Source: Stieleria tagensis (GTDB lineage: Bacteria; Planctomycetota; Planctomycetia; Pirellulales; Pirellulaceae). From it: a stretch of DNA of 64,000 nucleotides. Shown here in pieces: positions 54,241 through 63,413 of the stretch. Both the position numbers and the translations under genes were made by a program. Numbering within the stretch: position 1 is the stretch's first letter; each line of letters starts with the position of its first letter. The notes under the pieces were generated by a model. It searched no databases, was not told the origin of the DNA, and was given only the letters and a program-made list of their open reading frames with translations. The stretch is taken from contig NZ_JAMYFE010000086.1 of the NCBI RefSeq assembly GCF_024129865.1, positions 1 through 64,000 of the forward strand, given 5' to 3'.

Positions 54241-54503
54241 TGTGTGCTATTTTTGTTGCTTGAGAGCGTGCAAAGCGTTTGCGGAAAGTCTAGTTGCATG
54301 AATTTGGATTACAGCGGAAACCTCCAAAATGCGACGCCAACGGCGGTGGCGGCACCGTTATCGCGTCCCTACAGCCCGGGGCGAGCGAATCCGTATTTGC
54401 GAGCTTTCCCGGGACATGATTTACTTTCAATTCATCACGAATAGACTGGCCAAATCTGAGGCAATTCATTTCGTCACAGGATTTCCTTGTCCTACGATTC
54501 TTC

Positions 54504-57500
54504 ATGCAGCGCAATCCATCCCAATCGATGCTCCTGATCACCGGAGCAACCGGTATGGTCGGCGCCAGCGTCCTGGCGCGATTGATACGATCCGGTCGTC
54601 GCTGTGCGGTGATCGCACGTGAGAAAGGCAAATGGTCTGCCGAACAGCGGATCGACCAGGTTCTGGCCCCGTTCGAGCAACACTGGCAGACGACGCTCCG
54701 CCGTCCGATCGTATTTCGTGGCGATCTGAATCAACCCCAATTGGGTCTCGACACGATTGCAACGGCGTGGATCAACAGCAACTGCGACGCCATTCTGCAC
54801 AGCGCCGCAAGTTTGAGTTTTGCCCCCGCCGCCGACAACGCCGACGGAGAACCCTATCGCACCAATCTGGGCGGCACCGAGAACGTGTTGCGATTGGCGC
54901 GGCAGTGCAACATCAACGAATTTCACCATGTCTCGACAGCCTACGTCTGTGGCACACGCAGCGGACGGGTATTGGAAACCGACGCGGATGTGGGGCAAGC
55001 ATTTGCCAACGACTACGAATGCAGCAAGGTCCAAGCTGAACAGTTGCTGCGTCAAACTTGGTTAACCGACCGCCCCGGCACTCGTTCGTTGACCGTGTAC
55101 CGTCCCTCCATCGTGATCGATCCGATCGGATTGACCCCGGTTTCCGGTGACCGAACGATCTACGGCGCGTTTTCGATGTACCAAATGTTGGCGGCGAGAT
55201 TTGGGTTGCCCGCCGATGGCCAGTGGTTTCGCGATCTGGGCTTCGCCGGTCAGGAACGAAAGAATCTTGTCGATGTCCACTGGATCGCAGCCGCGCTGGA
55301 AACGATTCTTTCCGATCCGGCCTATCACGGCCAGACCTATCATTTGACGGCCGATGGCGGAACCGCGATCCGTGACTTGGACGCTGCGTTCCGCTGTGCA
55401 ACCGCAGACTACTTGGCATCACGCCCGACATCGGCGCGACAGGCATCGGCACGTCCGGTGTCGCCGGCTACCCAGCGCGTAGCAATTGACAAGATCGCGG
55501 CACCCTTTGTCGCGACCTTCCTGCCCTACTTTCGCGACGACCCGGTTTTTGATCGTCGTCACATCGATCGGGTCATTGCCGAAACGCCGCTGCCACCGCC
55601 GCCAAAAATCAGCACGGACGTGTTGTTGGAAATGGTCAACAATTGGTCGGCACCGAAACCGGCCGCGATGTTAAGGTCCCAGTATTCCTCGGTCCAGCAA
55701 TCCTCGTCGCGAATCAGCCAACCGGTCAGCACCGAGTCCGAATTCAAACCCGATTCCGAAGACGGCGACGATGTGGTGCTGTGTGGCTACGAAGTTCGAT
55801 TGCCCGGTGGTATCGACGACGCCCATCAATTCGAACAGTTGTTGTACCGCGGTGAATCAGCCATCACCCGGCTTCCGCCCGATCGACTCGATCGAGAACT
55901 GTATCTACATCCGACGCCCGGAACGCCCGGCAAAACGTACACCGAAATCGGCGGTTGTGTTGATCCTCGTCCCAGCGACCTGTCCATCGAACGCGAAATC
56001 GAAACTCTCGGTCAGTTTGATCTGACGCATCGCCAATTTGCACAGGTCGCTTTAGCTGCGGTCGATGCATCGATCGGTCGCGCCAATTTGGGCAACTGCC
56101 CCGCGATCGACTTGGGGCGCGCTGGCGTGTTCGTCGGACACAGCGGTGGCACCGAACAGGGCGGAGCGCTTGCGCTGGCAACACTGGCCGAAGCGGCCAC
56201 ACGATTCGTCTCGGAAACCGCGGCTGAATCGGTGCCCCAATCCGTCCGTCGCCGCGTCCGCAAGGATGTCACCGTGGCGATCCGCCGGGACCGTCCGCAA
56301 CGGACCGACCGCAGCGATCCCGAATTGAACGCCTATTCCGCGGCATCCTTGACGGCCAGGCTATTAAAATTCCGTGGCCGCCGGGAAGTCATCGATGCGG
56401 CTTGTTCGTCGTCATTGATCGCGCTGCACCACGCGGCCACGGCGATCAACAATGGACGTTTGGATTTGGCTGTCGTCGGCGGTGCGACCTTTAATAACGT
56501 CGATAACCTGGCCCTGTTTTCTCAAACCGGTGCCTGTAGCGCCGTTGGGTCTTACCCGTTTGATTCGCGTGCCAGCGGTTTGGTCAGCAGTGAAGGCTAC
56601 GTTGCGGTGGTGATCGCCAAACGCAGCGTAGCGGTTGCTGCAGGGATGCCGGTGCTGGCCACCCTACATGGCGTCGGCATTTCGTCCGACGGAAAGGGCA
56701 AAGGGTTGTGGGCACCGCGCAGCGAAGGGCAACAGATGGCGATGCGGCGAGCCGTGCCCGACAGCACGCCGCTCGACATCGATTACTTGGAGTGCCACGC
56801 CACCAGCACGCAAATTGGTGACGCCACGGAACTGGAAAGTTTGGACACGTTGCTGAAACAGACATGCCGCGGCAAATTGCCAATCGGGAGTGTCAAAAGC
56901 AACCTCGGCCACTTGCTGGAAGCCGCCGGATTGGTCGGGCTGGTGAAATGTTTGATCGCCATGCGTCGCGGCGAGATCCCGCCGTCGATCAACTTCCAAC
57001 AACCGACTCCATCATTCGACTGGGCAAACGGATCGGTTAATGTGGTTGACGCGGTTCGTCCCTGGCCACAGCAGGCCACCGACCGAGATCGCAGTCGGAT
57101 CGCCGCGGTCAACGCGTTTGGAATCGGTGGCCTAAACGCCCACGCCGTGTTTGAACAAGTCGGAACGTCCCGCCAAACGAAGCGGGACCAGCGGGTGCGA
57201 GTTCGATCACGGGCGAAACGCGACGAGCCGATTGCAATTGTGGGCCGTGGATTGGTCTTGCCCGGTGCAGCGTCCGTCGCTGCCTTGGCACAATTACTGT
57301 CCAGCGAACAAAGTCATCTACAACCGCCACCAACCGATCGTTGGCCAATCGATTCGGACGCCCCATCGCACGGCAAGTTGATTGGGCTGGGACGTGACGA
57401 TGCAGACTACCATGCGCCACACGCGATGGGCGGATACGTACGAGACTTTAAATTCGATGCACAGTCGTACCGGATTCCTCCCAAGATTGTGGCCAATGCC

Positions 57501-60500
57501 AACCCGGCACAATTGATGTTGATCGAGGCGGTTCGCCAAGCGGTCGATGAATTTGACAACGGCGACTGGTCGATCGATCGCAAACGCGTCGGCGTCACGA
57601 TTGGGACGATGTTTGGCGGGCAATTCAGCAATGAACTTCAAATCGGTTTGCGACTGCCAGAAATCTGTCGTCACCTACAGCGTGCAGCGATTGCACAGGG
57701 AGTGGCAGAGGAACAAGCCGCTCAATGGGCAGAAGCCTATCGCCGCACAGCCCTCGCGGCCTATCCGGCTTTGCTGGATGAAACCGGCGGATTCACCGCC
57801 AGCACGCTGGCATCGCGAATCGCACGGACCTTTGATTTGATGGGCGGTGCCTGCGCGGTGGATGCCGACGAAGCATCCAGTGGGCTGGCCATGCTGACCG
57901 CCGCGGAACAATTGGCCGCCGGACACGTCGATGCCGTACTGTGTGGAACGGCCCAACGGTCGCTGGATCTGGTCGCATTGGAACAATTATTCCGAAATGG
58001 ACGACTGGCATCCTCTGCTTCGCGACAAGAATTGCTGCGTGATCCCGGTCGCATCTTCCCTGCCGAAGGGGTAGCAATCATTTTGTTACAACGGCTTTCC
58101 GATGCCAGGAAAGCCAACCGACGGATTCTCGGCACGATCGACTCGATCAGCGAAACGTTTGCCGAGGATGTGGTCGCGGCGAGAGCCAACGATTGCGATC
58201 CAGGTCCGAGCGGCAATCCGATCTCGTCTCACAAGATTGTGGATCAACTCGGACACCTCGGCGGTGGGCACGGATTGGTGCAAGTCATCGCGACGACGAT
58301 CGCTGCGGCGGACAAACCTCTGCGGCAACCCGCAACAATCACCGAAACTGCTTCCGATGGTTACCAAATCAATGTCCGTGTCTCGCACCCTGATCTGAAC
58401 CAATCACCCGCATCCACCACGTCTGCTCGACAGCACGTGGACGCCCCTGATCAAAGCCGATTCCACATCAAGGCCCGTGTTTCTCCCGTGACGAATTCTG
58501 CCAGCAAGTCTGATTCGGTCCTGTCGGTCTGTTTGCACGCGCACCATCCACAAGCGCTGGGCGACCAACTTCAATCGGTCGCCCAAACGGGATCGACAAC
58601 GGCAAATCAGCGAACTTCAGAGGATGGCGGCGAATGCTGCGCGGTGATTGCGGGGGCAAGCGAAGACGAAATTCGATCAACCGCCCAAGCGTTGTTGAGC
58701 GGTCCGATGGCGAGCGGACAAAGTGGCACCGTCGCCAAACGTGCTGGGCTTGTCAAATTGGGGCCGCTGACGGGAACTCGCGTCGCTTGGACGTTCCCCG
58801 GCCAAGGCTCGCAATACGCTGCCATTCCGCGCGTCTTCGATTTGGACCCACAGTGCTTGGAATCGATTCACGAATTTGACCAACATTTAGCCGCTCTACA
58901 ACTCGAACCCGTTGGCGATCGGCTGCACGATCCCCAATCCCGCTTGGGACGCGATGTCTGGTGGACTCAGGCCTGGTTGTTGGCGACCGGTACTGCTTTG
59001 ACCGAATCGCTGTTGCGCAGCGGGATGCGCCCCGATGTTGTACTCGGCCATAGCTTTGGTGAATGCACGGCGGCCTGGGCTGCCGGCGTGATGTCCACCC
59101 GCGGTGCGATTGAGTTCGCCAAATCGCGTAGCGACGCGGTGACGATGCATGGCGGTCCACGCGGTGAGTTGTTGTCGGTGCGCGGTGAACCGTCACTCGT
59201 CGATTCGATCCTGCGCCCCCACCACAGCCCCTGTGTAATCACGCACCATAATTCGCCGAATCAAACCGTCATCGCTGGAACCCCCGAAGCGATTGCCGCG
59301 GCAAAGTCGAATCTTTCCGCTGCTGGCGTTGCCTCGGTCGTGATCCCCGTCCCGGCGGCGTTTCATACGCCGGCGATGAAGCCAGCCCGCGAGATGTTGG
59401 CCGCTCGGCAATCCGGCGCACGACTACGACCGCCGCGATTCGGATTCCTATCAGCGACCCAGAATCGTTACCTGGCCGAGCCAAGTGAAATCCATGCCAA
59501 CCTGATCGATCAATTGATCCAACCGGTCGGATTCAGCGGCGCGGTCAGCCGACTGGTTGCAGACGGATGTGGACTGTTGTTGGAAGTTGGTCCCGGCAAC
59601 GTGTTGACTCGATTAGCAGCGGCCACCGTTGGCAGTCAAGCCATCTGTATCAGCGCCGACGACCCGGGTTTGGACATCGCGACCAACCGACGTTTCGTGG
59701 AATTGGCCAGCGAGCTGTTCACCCGGCACCCCGTCGCATCGCACGTGATCACATCGAATTCCGGACAGTCAACCGCCGCGCCCGCTACGCGGATGCCATC
59801 CTCCAATGGCCACCACTCGAAATCGGCCAGCTCCGCCGCCGCGACCGCAGCGAACCGCTTCAGCGTCATCGATGTCACCCGCCGCGGCCGGCGAGCCCCG
59901 GACAACGCCAACGGACGCGACAAACCGGGGATGCCGAGCGGCAACCAGCCCCGTCCCGCCATCGCTCCGGCCAAACCAACGGGGGAGACTCTGGCTGGGG
60001 CCACCGTGGCAACCGCGACGAAACCAACCGCCAACGTCGACGCGGCGCGTTCGTTCCTGTTTGATTTGGTGGTTGATCTGACGGGTTACGAGCCCGAGAT
60101 CATTGAATTCGATGCGGATCTAGAAGCCGAACTGGGCGTAGACAGCATCAAGAAAGCACAGTTGATCGGCGAACTGGTGCAATGGGCCGGGCTGGAGCTG
60201 ACGACCCAAGATGTCAAACTGGCCGAGTTCCAATCGATGGCCGATATTCTGCGGCTGATCCCAGTCGATGAACCAGCTTTCTCGTCGTCGATCCCCGCTG
60301 CAGTCACACCGTCGGGCGCTACTGTAAACGCCCCGGAGACTCGCCAACCGACCGCCGACGCATCAACCGATGTTGATGCCGACGCACTGCGTCAGTTGAT
60401 GATCGATTTATTGGTTGACCAAACTGGATACGATGAATCCATCATCGACATGGAAGCCGACTTGGAATCCGAACTCGGCGTGGACAGTATCAAACGTGCT

Positions 60501-63239
60501 CAGCTATTAGGTGAATTGGAACAGCAATTTGAATTGCCTCCGATTCAGCAAAGCGACTTGAAATTGGCTGATTTCCCGACACTTGCGTCGATCCATGATT
60601 TCATCATGGACCAAGTCGAGGGCCGTAAAAAAAAAACGCCTGCTCCGCTAGCTAGCTCGACGACAAACAGTCCACCGGCGTCCCTGCTCGCGGATTTGCC
60701 GATCGATGTCCCGTCCGAGGGGACCCACCGGTTCACGCTGCGAATGCGATCCGCGCCGCGCCGTGATGGCATGCCTCGAGAGCCGCAATTCAGCGGCGCC
60801 GCTCTAGTCGTTGGCGACAACAAAATTGCCGATGCGCTCGTGGATCGACTGGCGCAATCGGGTGTGCCGACGGAACGATTACGTCGTCCCGAATGCAATG
60901 GATTGGACGACGAACTGGACACTCTTTGGCAGTTGGGCGTCACACCCCATTTATTCCTGACCACCGCTCACGACGCCGATGCCGACTGGTCGGTGGATGA
61001 CCCCGCGGCCTTCACCGGGCGACGACAGTCCGCGCTTCAGGTGCCGTACCGGATTTGCCAGCGTTGGATGCAACGTGCGATTGATGATGATCGGATGGAT
61101 CAATCCAGTTTGGTCACAGTGGTCCGCAACGGCGGGTGGTTTGGTTTTGATCCACCCGGACAAACTGCGCCGGAAAACCGATCGAGTGAATCCGGTGCGA
61201 TGGCGGGACTGACCAAAGCCATGTTGATCGAAGCGTGGATGCGTGGCCACAGGGACACACCGATGCTGGTCGTCGATGCTGCCCAGGACCGTCGCGCTGA
61301 CGAGATCGTGGATGGAATCTGGCGCGAACTGGCGGTTCCGTCTTATGACGAAGAAGTCGTGGTGGCCGCGGAACAGCGGTCGGCTGTGGCGGTCACTCAC
61401 GCACCGCTTCCGCTCCTCGGCACCACTACGGCGCGTTCGACACGGTTTCCGTTGACGCGTGGTGGCAATTGGATCGTCGCCGGTGGCGGGCGCGGGATCA
61501 CGGCCATGACGGCGATGGAGTTGGCCGAGCGGCACGATTTGAAGTTGCACCTATTGGGCATGGCGCCGGCACCGCAGATTGATGATGAAACTCGCCAGCA
61601 CGCCTTGCGCGATCGCGGTGATCTGCGTCGGGTGGTGATGCGACAGAAACAGGCCGCGGGCGAAAACCCGGTGAAGTTCTGGCGTCAATTTGAGAAAGCG
61701 ATCGAGATCGATTTGACGCTGTGTGAATGCCGACGACGCGGAATCCGCGCCCAATATCATTGCGTGAACGTGTCCGACCCGGCGGCGGTGCAGGCCGCCG
61801 TTGCAGCGATTCGCGCGACTGATGGTCCGATTCGTGGCGTCATCCAGGGTGCCGGTTCAGGACAAGATGCACGGTTTGATCGAAAGCGCCCGGATAAAGT
61901 CGACCAATGTTTGAGCGCCAAGATTGACGGCACCGTCGCCCTGGCAAGCGCCACCCGCAACGATCCACTGGAATGGTTCGTCGGCTTCGGTTCGATCAGC
62001 GGACGCTTTGGCGCCAACGGGCACACCGACTATTCCGCCGCCAATGACATGTTGGCCAAATTGATCGGAAACCTCGGGCGACAACGCCCACAAACACGGT
62101 GTGTGACCTTTCACTGGCACGCCTGGGGTGACGTCGGCATGGCAACCAAACCCGAAGCCAAATTGGCGTTGGACATGATTGGTATGAAATTCATGCCGGC
62201 CGCTGACGGACTGACGCATTTTCTGAATGAAATGGAACAGGGCGGCGATGCCAGCGAGGTCTTGATCACCGACCGTCGCTACATCCGCAAATTCTTTCAT
62301 TCCGGAGAAGACGACCGTTCGTTCGCAGCACCGCTGTTGATGCCGAACCGACGTCGCGGCGATGTCGATCTGCCAGCCGACACAGAATCGTTTTCGGTCA
62401 CACTCGACCCGGCGCGAGACTTGTTTTTGAAAGAGCATTTGGTGGGTGGAAAGCCCACGTTACCGTTGGTGATCGCGACCGAAATATTGGCCCAGGCCGG
62501 ATTGTTGCAGCAGACTCTTTCTGGTGGCAACGTCCCCACGGTCACTGCCATCCAAGGCGTGCGTGCCATCGCACCACTCAAGGTCAGCGGCGAGGACGCG
62601 TTTGCGGTGGAATTGGTTCGTGACCCCACCGAAACCAATCGTTGGACGCTGGCCTGTGACCTGCGTCGTCGCGATGGTCGTTTGGTCGAAGCCCAGCGCA
62701 AACATTTCTGTGCCTCGCTGGACTTTGCCGATTCAGCGACGTTGGATCAGCTAGACGACAACGCATTGCTGCGCGACATTTCACTGTCGCAGCAGCCGAT
62801 TGAATACCTGCCGCCCGATTCAGCGGTCTACCACGGGCCGTCGCTGCGTTGTTTGCGCAGCATCGGATTCACAATCGATCCTGCATCGGATTCGATGCCC
62901 GTCGCGATCGGGACGATTGTGGCCGCCAGCCCCGCGCACTTGATGGGTGAAGACCGGCCATTGTCGGGATGGATCACATCGCCGGCGACCATGGATGCGA
63001 TGCTGTACGCCGCCGGGATGTTGGCCGGCTTCGTCGGGCGGCGTGCCAGTCTTCCGGTTTCGATCGAACAAATTCGCCTGGGACGGTTGCCTGAGCCCGG
63101 TGAACCGCTGCGTGTCGTGGCGAGATGGCTGGCCGAAACCGAGGATCAAAGCGGTGGAATTTTGTCCGTCGTTGCGGCTGGCCTGAACAACGACCTGATC
63201 GCAGAACTGACCGGGTACCGGGTTGGCTGGCTGGGCTAG
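54504..63239 (+). CDS. PUFA/hglE-type iterative polyketide synthase with N-terminal reductase domain
   Basis: This 2911-residue megasynthase has these domains in order. Extended SDR / thioester-reductase-like, about 5-380 (TGATGMVG; YxxxK at Tyr171/Lys175). Ketosynthase, about 420-885, with the full triad Cys634 (DAACSSS), His765 (ECHATST), His803 (KSNLGH). Second KS-like domain, about 907-1210, reading VDADEASSG where the Cys loop should be, hence chain-length-factor-like. Acyltransferase, about 1426-1670 (PGQGSQY; GHSFGE with Ser1517; AFHTPAM). Two ACPs with LGVDSIKKAQ (Ser1881) and LGVDSIKRAQ (Ser1995). Ketoreductase with GGGRGI near 2330 and Tyr2510. Double-hotdog dehydratase with HLVGGKPTLP (His2645) and Asp2831. 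No enoyl reductase, methyltransferase, thioesterase or PPTase domain is present. Linkers at about 1750-1845 and 2035-2060 are disordered-looking. It probably makes a long acyl or polyketide lipid chain; the product is unknown. Confidence 0.92.
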   Translation: MQRNPSQSMLLITGATGMVGASVLARLIRSGRRCAVIAREKGKWSAEQRIDQVLAPFEQHWQTTLRRPIVFRGDLNQPQLGLDTIATAWINSNCDAILHSAASLSFAPAADNADGEPYRTNLGGTENVLRLARQCNINEFHHVSTAYVCGTRSGRVLETDADVGQAFANDYECSKVQAEQLLRQTWLTDRPGTRSLTVYRPSIVIDPIGLTPVSGDRTIYGAFSMYQMLAARFGLPADGQWFRDLGFAGQERKNLVDVHWIAAALETILSDPAYHGQTYHLTADGGTAIRDLDAAFRCATADYLASRPTSARQASARPVSPATQRVAIDKIAAPFVATFLPYFRDDPVFDRRHIDRVIAETPLPPPPKISTDVLLEMVNNWSAPKPAAMLRSQYSSVQQSSSRISQPVSTESEFKPDSEDGDDVVLCGYEVRLPGGIDDAHQFEQLLYRGESAITRLPPDRLDRELYLHPTPGTPGKTYTEIGGCVDPRPSDLSIEREIETLGQFDLTHRQFAQVALAAVDASIGRANLGNCPAIDLGRAGVFVGHSGGTEQGGALALATLAEAATRFVSETAAESVPQSVRRRVRKDVTVAIRRDRPQRTDRSDPELNAYSAASLTARLLKFRGRREVIDAACSSSLIALHHAATAINNGRLDLAVVGGATFNNVDNLALFSQTGACSAVGSYPFDSRASGLVSSEGYVAVVIAKRSVAVAAGMPVLATLHGVGISSDGKGKGLWAPRSEGQQMAMRRAVPDSTPLDIDYLECHATSTQIGDATELESLDTLLKQTCRGKLPIGSVKSNLGHLLEAAGLVGLVKCLIAMRRGEIPPSINFQQPTPSFDWANGSVNVVDAVRPWPQQATDRDRSRIAAVNAFGIGGLNAHAVFEQVGTSRQTKRDQRVRVRSRAKRDEPIAIVGRGLVLPGAASVAALAQLLSSEQSHLQPPPTDRWPIDSDAPSHGKLIGLGRDDADYHAPHAMGGYVRDFKFDAQSYRIPPKIVANANPAQLMLIEAVRQAVDEFDNGDWSIDRKRVGVTIGTMFGGQFSNELQIGLRLPEICRHLQRAAIAQGVAEEQAAQWAEAYRRTALAAYPALLDETGGFTASTLASRIARTFDLMGGACAVDADEASSGLAMLTAAEQLAAGHVDAVLCGTAQRSLDLVALEQLFRNGRLASSASRQELLRDPGRIFPAEGVAIILLQRLSDARKANRRILGTIDSISETFAEDVVAARANDCDPGPSGNPISSHKIVDQLGHLGGGHGLVQVIATTIAAADKPLRQPATITETASDGYQINVRVSHPDLNQSPASTTSARQHVDAPDQSRFHIKARVSPVTNSASKSDSVLSVCLHAHHPQALGDQLQSVAQTGSTTANQRTSEDGGECCAVIAGASEDEIRSTAQALLSGPMASGQSGTVAKRAGLVKLGPLTGTRVAWTFPGQGSQYAAIPRVFDLDPQCLESIHEFDQHLAALQLEPVGDRLHDPQSRLGRDVWWTQAWLLATGTALTESLLRSGMRPDVVLGHSFGECTAAWAAGVMSTRGAIEFAKSRSDAVTMHGGPRGELLSVRGEPSLVDSILRPHHSPCVITHHNSPNQTVIAGTPEAIAAAKSNLSAAGVASVVIPVPAAFHTPAMKPAREMLAARQSGARLRPPRFGFLSATQNRYLAEPSEIHANLIDQLIQPVGFSGAVSRLVADGCGLLLEVGPGNVLTRLAAATVGSQAICISADDPGLDIATNRRFVELASELFTRHPVASHVITSNSGQSTAAPATRMPSSNGHHSKSASSAAATAANRFSVIDVTRRGRRAPDNANGRDKPGMPSGNQPRPAIAPAKPTGETLAGATVATATKPTANVDAARSFLFDLVVDLTGYEPEIIEFDADLEAELGVDSIKKAQLIGELVQWAGLELTTQDVKLAEFQSMADILRLIPVDEPAFSSSIPAAVTPSGATVNAPETRQPTADASTDVDADALRQLMIDLLVDQTGYDESIIDMEADLESELGVDSIKRAQLLGELEQQFELPPIQQSDLKLADFPTLASIHDFIMDQVEGRKKKTPAPLASSTTNSPPASLLADLPIDVPSEGTHRFTLRMRSAPRRDGMPREPQFSGAALVVGDNKIADALVDRLAQSGVPTERLRRPECNGLDDELDTLWQLGVTPHLFLTTAHDADADWSVDDPAAFTGRRQSALQVPYRICQRWMQRAIDDDRMDQSSLVTVVRNGGWFGFDPPGQTAPENRSSESGAMAGLTKAMLIEAWMRGHRDTPMLVVDAAQDRRADEIVDGIWRELAVPSYDEEVVVAAEQRSAVAVTHAPLPLLGTTTARSTRFPLTRGGNWIVAGGGRGITAMTAMELAERHDLKLHLLGMAPAPQIDDETRQHALRDRGDLRRVVMRQKQAAGENPVKFWRQFEKAIEIDLTLCECRRRGIRAQYHCVNVSDPAAVQAAVAAIRATDGPIRGVIQGAGSGQDARFDRKRPDKVDQCLSAKIDGTVALASATRNDPLEWFVGFGSISGRFGANGHTDYSAANDMLAKLIGNLGRQRPQTRCVTFHWHAWGDVGMATKPEAKLALDMIGMKFMPAADGLTHFLNEMEQGGDASEVLITDRRYIRKFFHSGEDDRSFAAPLLMPNRRRGDVDLPADTESFSVTLDPARDLFLKEHLVGGKPTLPLVIATEILAQAGLLQQTLSGGNVPTVTAIQGVRAIAPLKVSGEDAFAVELVRDPTETNRWTLACDLRRRDGRLVEAQRKHFCASLDFADSATLDQLDDNALLRDISLSQQPIEYLPPDSAVYHGPSLRCLRSIGFTIDPASDSMPVAIGTIVAASPAHLMGEDRPLSGWITSPATMDAMLYAAGMLAGFVGRRASLPVSIEQIRLGRLPEPGEPLRVVARWLAETEDQSGGILSVVAAGLNNDLIAELTGYRVGWLG

Positions 63240-63413
63240 CCGGTTCCGCCAGACCGTTAACAGTCGAACAAACCGGACATTCGCCAAACTCGACCAAGTT
63301 TCATTCGCCTTCGATCAACGCTCCGCCGACGGTGGTGTTGGCCAATCAGGGGGGCGAACTAGAATGGGCGTTCTCATTTGTAAACATCGACCGATTCGCC
63401 AACAGCCCAAACA

